DNA of 64,000 nt. Source: Chitinophagaceae bacterium. GTDB lineage: Bacteria > Bacteroidota > Bacteroidia > Chitinophagales > Chitinophagaceae. The stretch lies in the NCBI GenBank assembly GCA_016721085.1, contig JADKJI010000001.1, forward strand, positions 62,001 to 126,000. Direction: 5' to 3'. The position numbers and the translations under genes are program-made. Shown here in pieces: positions 49,901 through 56,251 of this stretch; the stretch's first letter is position 1; every line of letters begins with the position of its first letter. Under the pieces are notes generated by a model. The model searched no databases. It saw nothing but the letters and a program-made list of their open reading frames with translations, and had not been told where the DNA came from.

Positions 49901-50499
49901 AAGGAGTGCAAACGGTTACCGCTAATTCGTTTTCTCATGTTTTTATCCGCAATAATGGTAATGGTCATTTTGAAATGATACAATTGCCAGATGAAGCACA
50001 GTTTTCCTGTCTGAATGGTATGGTGGCAGATGATATTGATGGAGATGGGTTACTTGATTTGCTTGCTGCTGGAAATGACTATGGAACAGAAGTAGCTGTG
50101 GGTCGTTATGATGCTTGCAGTGGTCTTGTATTAAAGGGAAACGGAAAAGGAAATTTTACTTCGCTTTCCATGCTGCAATCTGGATTATTCATTCCAGGAA
50201 ATGGAAAAGCACTGACCAGCGTTATAAGTCCATCTGGAAATCTGTTGATCGCTGCAAGCCAAAACAGGGGCCCCTTAAAAATATTCGAAAGCCGGAATTC
50301 CCTGACTTTACAAAGGGCTGAGCCAACTGATATATATGCCCTGTTGATTTTTAAGGATGGGAAAAAGCAAAAAAGGGAATTTGGTTTCGGTACTTCTTAC
50401 CTATCACAATCCGCCCGTTATTTTTCTATTCCACCAGGAGTAGTTTCTATAGAAATTGTCGATTATTTATCTAAAAAAAGAATACTTTCAATTCCTTAA
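46924..50499 (+). CDS. CRTAC1-like lipoprotein: FG-GAP/VCBS repeats and ASPIC/UnbV domain
   Basis: An exported lipoprotein of 1,191 residues. The start at 46924 gives the signal peptide MRNSPFYLLLPLILLVACNNK with a lipobox Cys. Two beta-propeller halves carry calcium-binding FG-GAP motifs of DxDxDG type: DFNSDGLQDIYF, DINNDGLMDMYV, DYDNDGDLDVYL, DINNDGWKDIYV, DFDNDGYRDIII and DLDNDGDLDFVV before, and DADKDGDIDIYI, DYDKDGDLDLFL, DFDNDGDIDYIA and DIDGDGLLDLLA after. Between them is an ASPIC/UnbV domain (LKGDSLNRNGIGAVI...VVIIWPGGQYQKL). It follows susCD and stands 10 bases before the haloperoxidase-like gene, a combination common in Bacteroidota. Ligand binding at the cell surface is the likely job; the ligand is unknown. 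Confidence 0.92.
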   Translation: MRNSPFYLLLPLILLVACNNKKTLFTLLPSSATNIHFSNTIHETDTVNVLDFENVYNGGGVGIADFNSDGLQDIYFTGNTVPNKLYLNKGKFQFDDITSISGVEGKGRWSRGVATVDINNDGLMDMYVCASVKDNPEERRNLLYVNQGNNENKIPVFKEMASEYGLNDTTQTTMAAFFDYDNDGDLDVYLCVNHIIDGDFPNRFRPRMIKGEHPSTGRLYQNNWNDTLKHPTFTDVSVKAGALIEGYGHAVSIADINNDGWKDIYVTNDYLAQNILYINNHDGTFTDKVTEYFKHTSANSMGNDITDINNDGFADVIELDMNPEDNFRKKMMMNANSYQTYQNSDALGYQYQYVRNTLQLNRGPRVGNNDSVGSPFFSEIAFFAGIAETDWSWTPMVTDFDNDGYRDIIITNGFPRDVTDHDFVAFRKDAFSVTTKKDLLEQIPEVKLHNYGYHNSGNLKFTDETTAWGLQDASFSNGAAYADLDNDGDLDFVVNNINDEAFVYQNNLRTNSKEDKHYLELSLKGDSLNRNGIGAVINIYYDSRKQFYENTPYRGYLSSVQQNPHFGLDTVSVVDSVVIIWPGGQYQKLTNVKADQILSITKAASASTVAPMPAFANNSLFKDITLMSQTGYIDVERDFVDFNIQKLLPHKYSESGPAMAVADLDGNHLDDLVLGGSYGHSAMIFLQQNNGSFQKKELIPGGTDFTKPWEDAGIVLFDADKDGDIDIYIASGGYENTANTKSYADNLFVNDGKGGFYKDTAALPVNLNSKSCVRAVDYDKDGDLDLFLAGRVEPWMYPKPVSSSIYRNDSKDGKITFTDITSTVAPSLKNVGLISDAIFTDFDNDDWPDLILAGEWMSITFLKNEKGVFKDITANSGVDKAIGWWRSLLPGDFDNDGDIDYIAGNLGQNSFYRASDKYPVHVYAKDFDKNGSYDAVPSLFLPSSQQDHTLKEYPAQVRDDMVKQMIGFRSKYQNYKLYANATIDQMFTAEEMKGVQTVTANSFSHVFIRNNGNGHFEMIQLPDEAQFSCLNGMVADDIDGDGLLDLLAAGNDYGTEVAVGRYDACSGLVLKGNGKGNFTSLSMLQSGLFIPGNGKALTSVISPSGNLLIAASQNRGPLKIFESRNSLTLQRAEPTDIYALLIFKDGKKQKREFGFGTSYLSQSARYFSIPPGVVSIEIVDYLSKKRILSIP

Positions 50500-50509
50500 T
50501 TGCTGTCAG

Positions 50510-51805
50510 ATGAAAAAACTCTTTTCCGTTTCTGCAATAGTTGCAGTCTTCCTGCTACTGCATTCCTGTAATTCAAACTCTTCAGTGGCGGCTATTGATG
50601 AAGCCGAAGTATTACATCAAAATCAGGACCAGTTAACACAGGTGATAATCTATGACGTTTTTACTCCGCCTGTTGCCAGCCGGATTTATGTTTATTCATC
50701 CCTGGCTTCATATGAAGCTATCCGTTTCAGTGATCCTAAGGCTAGTTCTATTGCTGCTAAATTGCATGGATTTAAGCCAATGCCAGAGCCTGAGAAAGGG
50801 CAATCCTATAATTATAGTCTGGCAGCAACAACCGCTTTCTTTACAGTAGTCAAGAAAGTGAAAGTGTTTTCGGTTGATTCGTTGAAAAAATATGAGGATG
50901 AGCTTTATGGACGCTATAAAGGGTCAATGAATGAAGAAACATATAAACGTTCTGTTGCTTTTGGGGATACCATCGGTAAAGTGATTTTGGAAAGGGCAAT
51001 GACAGATGGTTATTTACAATCGAGGGGAAAGTCTAAGTTTTTAGGAAGTGAAGAAGCCGGTAAATGGCGTCCAACCCCTCCTGATTATATGGATGGTGTT
51101 GAATGGTGCTGGAACACCATGAAGCCGATGGTTTTGGATTCTGCCTCCCAATTTATGCCCGCGCGCCCACCCGCTTTTAGCAAGGATAGCAGTAGTGAAT
51201 TTTACAAATTTGCAAAAGAGGTATATGATATAAATAAAGGATTGACAGAAGAGCAGAAAACCATTGCAAAATATTGGGATGATAATCCTTTTGTAGTTGA
51301 GCACTCTGGTCATATGATGTTTGGTACTAAAAAAATAACTCCGGGTGGACATTGGATGGGCATTGCTGCAATAGCAGCCAGACAAACAAAGGCTAGTCCG
51401 GTTAAGGTGGCAGAAACATATGCATTAACAGCAATTGCCTTGTATGATGGCTTTATTGCTTGTTGGGATGAAAAATACAGAAGTAATGTAATTAGGCCTA
51501 TCACTGTTATCAATGAATGGTGGAATCCAGGTTGGTCTTCATTTCTGCAAACACCCCCTTTCCCAGAATACACAAGCGGACATAGTACCATAACCGCTTC
51601 CGCTGCTACAGTATTGAAAATCTTGTATGGAACCAGTTTCGCATTTCAGGATACCAGCGACCTCCGCTATATTGGAATGCAGCGTCATTTCGATTCTTTC
51701 CGTCAGGCTGCTGATGAAGCTTCTATTAGCAGGGTGTATGGTGGCATCCATTACCGTTCAGGTACTGATGCTGGAGTTGTTCAGGGTAAGAAAGTAGGGG
51801 GCTGA
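50510..51805 (+). CDS. Vanadium-dependent haloperoxidase-like lipoprotein (PAP2 superfamily)
   Basis: A lipoprotein (MKKLFSVSAIVAVFLLLHSCNSN, Cys about residue 18) of 431 residues with the vanadate/phosphate site of the vanadium haloperoxidase and PAP2 acid phosphatase group: KYRSNVIRP (KxxxxxxRP), YTSGHST (the SGH motif with the acid-base His) and SRVYGGIHYRSG (SRxxxGxH with the vanadate-binding His). The peroxidase or phosphatase reaction cannot be told apart by these motifs. The start at 50510 is chosen for the signal peptide; the upstream frame from 50456 overlaps the previous gene. The C-terminus stops abruptly at KKVGG within a five-G run (51797-51801). With one more G it would read VGGLIVNKVMGK and end at 51831, a more natural ending. 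Confidence 0.85.
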   Translation: MKKLFSVSAIVAVFLLLHSCNSNSSVAAIDEAEVLHQNQDQLTQVIIYDVFTPPVASRIYVYSSLASYEAIRFSDPKASSIAAKLHGFKPMPEPEKGQSYNYSLAATTAFFTVVKKVKVFSVDSLKKYEDELYGRYKGSMNEETYKRSVAFGDTIGKVILERAMTDGYLQSRGKSKFLGSEEAGKWRPTPPDYMDGVEWCWNTMKPMVLDSASQFMPARPPAFSKDSSSEFYKFAKEVYDINKGLTEEQKTIAKYWDDNPFVVEHSGHMMFGTKKITPGGHWMGIAAIAARQTKASPVKVAETYALTAIALYDGFIACWDEKYRSNVIRPITVINEWWNPGWSSFLQTPPFPEYTSGHSTITASAATVLKILYGTSFAFQDTSDLRYIGMQRHFDSFRQAADEASISRVYGGIHYRSGTDAGVVQGKKVGG

Positions 51806-51854
51806 TTGTAAATAAAGTAATGGGTAAATAGAGAGTAACATAAAATTTATATCT

Positions 51855-51882
51855 AAAAGGAGCTGATTTCGGCTCCTTTTTT
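51855..51882 (+). terminator. Intrinsic terminator after the haloperoxidase gene
   Basis: AAAAGGAGC (51855-51863) pairs with GCTCCTTTT (51872-51880), loop TGATTTCG, continuing in T. It closes the SusC-to-haloperoxidase cluster just before the rlmI promoter. Confidence 0.85.
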
Positions 51883-51891
51883 ATTTATCCC

Positions 51892-51899
51892 TACTTTTG
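51892..51899 (+). promoter_or_regulatory. -7 promoter box of the rRNA methyltransferase gene
   Basis: TACTTTTG matches TANNTTTG fully and ends only four bases before the ATG at 51904. Transcription would start at or next to the start codon, giving a leaderless or nearly leaderless mRNA. No clear -33 TTTG was found; that region is taken by the terminator hairpin. Confidence 0.5.
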
Positions 51900-51903
51900 C
51901 GGC

Positions 51904-53076
51904 ATGACAAAAGTAATTCTGAAACGGAAAATCAGTAATAGGGTATTGAATGGACATCCGTGGATATTCGCCAATGAAGTGAATATTGTTGATGGCGATA
52001 GTACTGGTGGTGATATTGTTGAAGTGTTTACTCACGATAAGAAGTTCATCGGTAAAGGATATATAAATCCAAAGTCACAGATTTTGGTGAGGCTATTGAC
52101 ACGTAAGAAAGAGGATGTGATAAATGAGGATTTTTTTTATCAGCGATTACTTACCGCATGGAAATACCGTCAGCAAATAGGGTATACTGAGAATTGTCGC
52201 TTGATATTCGGCGAAGCCGATTTTATGCCCCAGCTGATTATTGATAAGTTCAATGATTATTTTGTAATCCAAACACTCGCTTTGGGTATGGATGTATGGA
52301 AGCCAGCGATAGTAGCTGCCATTGAAAAGATTTTTTCACCAAAAGGGATATACGAAAGAAATGATGTACCTGTAAGGGAATTGGAAGGACTTCCACAACA
52401 GAAAGGATTTCTTTCAGCTCCTTTCGATACAAAGATCATTATAAATGAGAACGGGTTGAAATTTGTTGTTGATGTAGAGAATGGGCAGAAGACAGGATAT
52501 TTTCTCGATCAGCAAGATAATAGAAGGGCTATTCAGCATATTGTAAAAGGAGCCGATGTATTAGGTGCCTTTACTTACACAGGTACTTTTGAAATACATG
52601 CAGCGCATTATGGGGCCAAGTCGGTTTTGGGCTTAGATATATCGGAGAATGCCGTTAATCAAGCTAACAATAATTCTGCATTGAATGGGTATGCAGACAT
52701 CTGTAAATTCGAAGCTGTGAACGCATTTGATGTATTGAAGCAATGGGGTAAGGATGGACGTAAGTACGATGTGGTGATGCTCGATCCTCCTTCTTTTACA
52801 AAAACAAGAGAGAATATTCAAAAGGCGATAACTGGTTATAAGGAGATCAACCTAAGAGGAATAAAACTTATAAAGCCAGGTGGATTTTTGGTTACCTCAA
52901 GTTGCACCAACCTGGTAGGGCCAGATATGTTTCTTGAGATCATACAGATGGCAGCTAAAGACGCGCGGAGACAATTACGCCAGGTATGTTTCCAGGCCCA
53001 ATCGGCCGACCACCCTATTATTCGGGAGTGGGAGAATACGCAGTATTTGAAGTTTTTGATTGTGCAGGTGTTATAG
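51904..53076 (+). CDS. rlmI: 23S rRNA (cytosine-C5) methyltransferase, RlmI-like
   Basis: A 390-residue class I methyltransferase of the RlmI/YccW family, which makes m5C1962 in 23S rRNA. An N-terminal PUA domain (residues 1-75: SNRVLNGHPWIFANEV, GKGYINPKSQILVRLLT) is followed by an RFM-like linker (YERNDVPVRELEGL, KTGYFLDQQDNRRAI) and the Rossmann domain with SAM loop DVLGAFTYTGTFEIHAA, acidic VLGLDISENAV, the catalytic-site motif MLDPPSFTK and VTSSCTNLV, whose Cys is the candidate nucleophile. It is a single gene flanked by a terminator upstream and repeat-rich DNA downstream. The frame is intact. Confidence 0.92.
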   Translation: MTKVILKRKISNRVLNGHPWIFANEVNIVDGDSTGGDIVEVFTHDKKFIGKGYINPKSQILVRLLTRKKEDVINEDFFYQRLLTAWKYRQQIGYTENCRLIFGEADFMPQLIIDKFNDYFVIQTLALGMDVWKPAIVAAIEKIFSPKGIYERNDVPVRELEGLPQQKGFLSAPFDTKIIINENGLKFVVDVENGQKTGYFLDQQDNRRAIQHIVKGADVLGAFTYTGTFEIHAAHYGAKSVLGLDISENAVNQANNNSALNGYADICKFEAVNAFDVLKQWGKDGRKYDVVMLDPPSFTKTRENIQKAITGYKEINLRGIKLIKPGGFLVTSSCTNLVGPDMFLEIIQMAAKDARRQLRQVCFQAQSADHPIIREWENTQYLKFLIVQVL

Positions 53077-53078
53077 GA

Positions 53079-53310
53079 AAGTCCGGAAGTCCGAAGCGTC
53101 TGAGGTTTGAAGTTTCTGATATTTGAGTCCGCGGCCTCTGATGTTTGGAGAGACCGAATTTTAAGTCCGAAAGAAAATACAAGTACAAGGCGGGAAGACC
53201 GGAAGTCGGGAAGTCCGGAAGTCGGAAAGTCCGTGGGGAGAGGTTGATATTTGTAAATTTCGATAGTCCGGGGAGTCCGTGGAATCAGTTTGAAATTTGG
53301 AGTGCAAAAT
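53079..53310. repeat. Degenerate GGAAGTCCG tandem repeats
   Basis: Short, irregular repeats of GGAAGTCCG, GGAAGTCGG and related 8-10-base units with variable spacing begin three bases after rlmI stops and continue for about 230 bases. There is no regular spacer and no ORF that resembles a protein family. I read this as microsatellite-like intergenic DNA; the origin is unknown. Confidence 0.7.
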
Positions 53311-53330
53311 AGTCCAAGGAGAAACTGCCA

Positions 53331-53386
53331 ACCCTGAAGGGGTTGAATCCTCGTATCCACGGGTGCAACCCGTGGGGTAAGAGAGG
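53331..53386. repeat. Pair of small hairpins (AACCC...GGGTT; CACGGGT...ACCCGTG)
   Basis: AACCC TGAAG GGGTT is followed by CACGGGT GCA ACCCGTG. The CGCAACCCGT half is repeated just beyond the palindromic element that follows (near 53671-53680), which suggests that the element was inserted into or next to a copy. Confidence 0.5.
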
Positions 53387-53409
53387 GAAGTCCGGGATGT
53401 CTGTATTTA

Positions 53410-53670
53410 CACCTCATCCCCGGCCCTTCTCCTGGAGGAGAAGGGTGTCTCTCCGAAGAATATTTTGACCTGAAACAAGAGTTATTTCAAATTTACATTC
53501 AAGTTATTTCTCTGATTTTTCCTAAGAAATTTTGGTTAGGCACTTACAATTGTTCCAAGAATGAAATAAAAAGAAATCAGTCACTGCATAGATACCTTTG
53601 TCCTATCTCTAAATATATTTCGGAGAGACACCCTTCTCCGCCGCGGCGGAGAAGGGCCGGGGATGAGGTG
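53410..53670. repeat. MITE-like palindromic element with nested hairpins
   Basis: A 261-bp stretch with terminal inverted arms. The left arm (53410-53466) begins CACCTCATCCCCGGCCCTTC and the right arm (53611-53670) ends with its exact complement. Each arm contains its own hairpin: CCCTTCTCC TGGA GGAGAAGGG on the left and a perfect 26-base palindrome (CCCTTCTCCGCC/GGCGGAGAAGGG) on the right. The arms match almost perfectly outside the hairpin loops. The 140-bp centre is AT-rich and non-coding. No transposase is present, so it would be non-autonomous. Confidence 0.75.
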
Positions 53671-53777
53671 CGCAACCCGTAGTAAATAAAATGTCAGCAC
53701 GAGTAGAACTCCTACTTACTCAGAAGGCCTCAATTTTGACTTTTTACTTTTGATTTTTATTACTTCCTACTTACAGC

Positions 53778-54122
53778 TTACTTCGACACCTGAAACTTTC
53801 CAGACTCAATAATTTTTCCGGATTTGTCGCGAAGTTGGAAGATATAGACACCTCTGTAGAAATCGGAGAGGTTAACGGTAGTCTTATTAGTGAGATTAGT
53901 TATTTCGTAAACCTTCTTCCCCAAAAAATTAAATATCTGGAAATTGTGATCTTTCTCAGTTGATTTTTGGAATTCGAAATTGATTATTGATGTTGCGGGG
54001 TTGGGGTAGAAACGGATGATTTTAGATATAGGCTCTTGAGCTGGGAATGAAGGGGTTCTTTCCTGGCTTTTCGCTTGGACGCTTACAAAAAGGATAATGG
54101 ACAGTAGGTAAAAAATCCTCAT
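53778..54122 (-). CDS. Small exported protein consisting of a T9SS sorting domain
   Basis: A 114-residue protein, starting at 54122 with a signal peptide (MRIFYLLSIILFVSVQAKSQ). Only about 15 residues follow before a full-length type A T9SS sorting domain (KIIRFYPNPATSIINFEF, VYEITNLTNKTTVNLSDF, GVYIFQLRD, GKFQVSK). Usually such domains follow hundreds of residues of cargo, so this is either a stand-alone tail used as a surface peptide, a decoy for the secretion machine, or the remnant of a larger gene. A start at 54152 is possible but weaker. Upstream lies repeat-rich DNA; no broken cargo domain can be seen there. Confidence 0.75.
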   Translation of the reverse strand: MRIFYLLSIILFVSVQAKSQERTPSFPAQEPISKIIRFYPNPATSIINFEFQKSTEKDHNFQIFNFLGKKVYEITNLTNKTTVNLSDFYRGVYIFQLRDKSGKIIESGKFQVSK

Positions 54123-54192
54123 CAGGGATGATATTTTACTTTGAGACATCAAGATAAATCCTTTATGACAAATTTACAAATCCATAGATAAC

Positions 54193-54232
54193 AAAAAGGG
54201 GCAATTAAGTATAAAAACTTACCGCCCCTTTT
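54193..54232 (-). terminator. Intrinsic terminator after the peroxiredoxin gene
   Basis: AAAAGGGGC (54194-54202) pairs with GCCCCTTTT (54224-54232), with a smaller AAGT/ACTT stem inside the loop. On the minus strand a T run follows the stem, about 40 bases after the peroxiredoxin stop. Confidence 0.82.
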
Positions 54233-54271
54233 CATAAACTATTGATTATCAATTATAGAAATTGTTAAAAT

Positions 54272-54742
54272 TTAGCTAAGAGAAGCCAAGGTTTTTTCAA
54301 TTGCTTCAAAATTAGGCAGTTCGCCGGCATTTTCAAGCACTTCTGCATATTCAACAATACCATCCTTATTTACAATAAAGGCAGATCTTTTAGAAACCCC
54401 TTTCATTTCAAAAGCGAATGTCTCATATAAGCAACCATAGTCTTCAGATACATTTTTATTGAAATCGCTCAATAGGGGGAAGTTCAATTGTTGGTCGGCT
54501 TTATACTTATTTAAAGTGAACAGTGAGTCTACACTGATGCCGATTACCTGGGCATTTACAGCCTCATATTGGGCAATATGGTCCCTGATAGAGCAAAGTT
54601 CTTTTGTGCATACTCCTGTAAAAGCCTGCGGGAAAAACAACAGAAGTACATTCTTCCCCTTGAAGTCGCTAAGGGATACTTTGTTTTTTTCTGTGTCGAA
54701 CATCGTAAAAGCTGGAGCTACTTGTCCTGTAGTAAGTTTCAT
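54272..54742 (-). CDS. Peroxiredoxin (AhpC/TSA family, BCP/AhpE-like)
   Basis: A 156-residue thiol peroxidase reducing hydrogen peroxide and organic peroxides. The peroxidatic Cys is C45 in FTGVCTKELC and a second Cys (C50) lies five residues on, as in atypical two-Cys BCP-type enzymes. PxxxTxxC appears as PQAFTGVC, and the supporting Arg lies in KGVSKRSAFIV. No signal peptide, so it is cytoplasmic. The gene is probably monocistronic: a terminator follows and repeat-rich DNA precedes it. Confidence 0.93.
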   Translation of the reverse strand: MKLTTGQVAPAFTMFDTEKNKVSLSDFKGKNVLLLFFPQAFTGVCTKELCSIRDHIAQYEAVNAQVIGISVDSLFTLNKYKADQQLNFPLLSDFNKNVSEDYGCLYETFAFEMKGVSKRSAFIVNKDGIVEYAEVLENAGELPNFEAIEKTLASLS

Positions 54743-54862
54743 TGTTAATAGAAATTTTGTGCGAAAATAGGTACTGAACGATTAACAATGAAAGCTGTGG
54801 AAAGTTCGGAGCTTAATGCTAGATGCTAAATGCTGGATGCTTTTTTTGCCTAGGGCTTACTA

Positions 54863-55143
54863 CTTTTTGCCTAAAGCTTAAGGCCTAAAGCCTAAAGCAA
54901 ATACAAAATACAGAATACATTTTACCGCAACTTGTCCCGGTTATTTCAGGAGAGAACAAGAGATTGCAGAGGCTGCGCAGAGTTATACAAAAAGTTCTGT
55001 TCGGATCTTAGCGTTCCCTTACGAAAAACTTTACGCAAACTCTTGTATTTCTCCTGTTCTCTCCCGAAATAATCGGGACAAGTTGCGGGAAAATGTATTC
55101 TGTATTTGCTTTAGGCCCTAGGCCTTAAGCTTTAGGCAAAAAG
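54863..55143. repeat. Long inverted repeat (about 95-base arms) between peroxiredoxin and porP/sprF
   Basis: The left arm (54863-54960) and right arm (about 55050-55142) are near-complementary over roughly 95 bases, sharing GCCTAAAGCTTAAGGCCT, AAATACAGAATACATTTT, CGCAACTTGTCCCG and GGAGAGAACA. They are separated by about 90 bases with no ORF. Small direct repeats (ATGCTAGATGCTAAATGCT near 54815; repeated GCCTAAAG) decorate the outer end. The structure would fold as a very long hairpin; it may be a non-autonomous mobile element. Confidence 0.75.
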
Positions 55144-55167
55144 CATCAAGCCTCCCGCCTCCCGCTT

Positions 55168-56208
55168 CTAAAACTTCGGACACAAAACCTTATCCACGCT
55201 GCTATTATCGCGATCAAGGAAACCCACATAAGAAACGGAGAGTTCGAATCCGCCTCTTCCCATACTGGCGGTTCTTAGTGGAGATACGTTTACATCATAG
55301 CTGATAGCCAGTGAGAGGGCCTCTTTATCAATTTTGAGTACAGGTATAAGGGCATCTTTCCACCTGAGGAAAGCACCTGCATGAATAGTATACATCGGAT
55401 TTTCTGGATCACCACCTAATTTATAGGAATACAAGGCACCACCAATCACTTCTTTGAACGAACCTTGTTGTGAATAATCCGATTGCAATGTGAAAAAAGT
55501 ATAATCGTCAATATTGAATTTAACACCTGCAGAGAAAACATATTTTGCATTCATCTCAATGCTGGCATTGCGATAAAAAGAATTTTTTGGTCGGTTAAGA
55601 TGATGATAGGCACCTCCGATAAACAACATGTTCTTTTGATCTTCACCAAAACTGGTGTTGAAACTTAATCCCACATTCGCATCCCAGGTAGTAAAATTTG
55701 GTACTGTAAGTCCTTCACCCGTTGGAAGTGTTGGATCATAACCGCCACCGTTATATTGGTTATTGGTGGTCATTTTAGATAGGTCAACATTTTTGCGAAC
55801 CATTCCTCCCATGAAACCCAAAGACAGGTACATAGGTTTTTCATCACTTAAGGATTTATGGTAGTTTAATGCAGGCATCAGTTGGGTAGTAGTAAGTCCC
55901 ACAGTACCCGCTTTATCAAAAACAGCTTGAATACCTGTAGTAATGAAATCATCACCTTTGCCAATTGGCATTTTATATTCTGCATTGAGTGAACCGGTAC
56001 GATACGCGTTGGTGAAACTGTTCCATTGGTCCCGATAAACGCCTTGTACCCTGTAATCTCCTTTGAAAATTCCTGCCAGGGAAGGGTTCCTAAGCAATGG
56101 CGCTTCAAAGAATTGGGAGAAGTGAATATCCTGAGCAAATGAAGTTAACAAACCTCCAGATAAAAGGATTGCCAATACCCCTTGCTTTAAAAGCAGTGTT
56201 GGTTTCAT
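55168..56208 (-). CDS. PorP/SprF family T9SS outer-membrane protein
   Basis: A 346-residue outer-membrane barrel of the PorP/SprF family, which attaches to type IX secretion or to the delivery of SprB-like adhesins in gliding bacteria. The start at 56208 yields the signal peptide MKPTLLLKQGVLAILLSGGLLTSFAQ. Family hallmarks are QDIHFSQFFEAPLLRNPSLAGIFKGDYR and YRDQWNSFTNAYRTGSLNAEY at the start, and AISYDVNVSPLR...GGFELSVSY at the end. It follows, 43 bases downstream on the same strand, a giant PKD protein with type B sorting domain. That order is standard in Bacteroidota and implies that this PorP/SprF helps place that giant protein on the cell surface. Confidence 0.93.
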   Translation of the reverse strand: MKPTLLLKQGVLAILLSGGLLTSFAQDIHFSQFFEAPLLRNPSLAGIFKGDYRVQGVYRDQWNSFTNAYRTGSLNAEYKMPIGKGDDFITTGIQAVFDKAGTVGLTTTQLMPALNYHKSLSDEKPMYLSLGFMGGMVRKNVDLSKMTTNNQYNGGGYDPTLPTGEGLTVPNFTTWDANVGLSFNTSFGEDQKNMLFIGGAYHHLNRPKNSFYRNASIEMNAKYVFSAGVKFNIDDYTFFTLQSDYSQQGSFKEVIGGALYSYKLGGDPENPMYTIHAGAFLRWKDALIPVLKIDKEALSLAISYDVNVSPLRTASMGRGGFELSVSYVGFLDRDNSSVDKVLCPKF

Positions 56209-56251
56209 GCTGTACTGTTTACTATGGCACACTTTATATTGCATGTTTCTT

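Noticed and set aside
46924..51805. Carotenoid or crtAC operon suggested by the CRTAC1 name
   Set aside because: CRTAC1-like refers to the shared ASPIC/FG-GAP architecture only; no carotenoid enzymes are present.
53079..53310. CRISPR array
   Set aside because: The repeat units are short, variable and irregularly spaced, without unique spacers of constant length, and no cas genes are near.
52836..53417. 193-residue minus-strand frame running from rlmI into the repeat region
   Set aside because: It is antisense to the methyltransferase end and then translates the GGAAGTCCG repeats into low-complexity sequence.
53410..55143. Complete insertion sequence
   Set aside because: Neither palindromic element contains an open frame of transposase size or a DDE-like motif, so they can only be called MITE-like.
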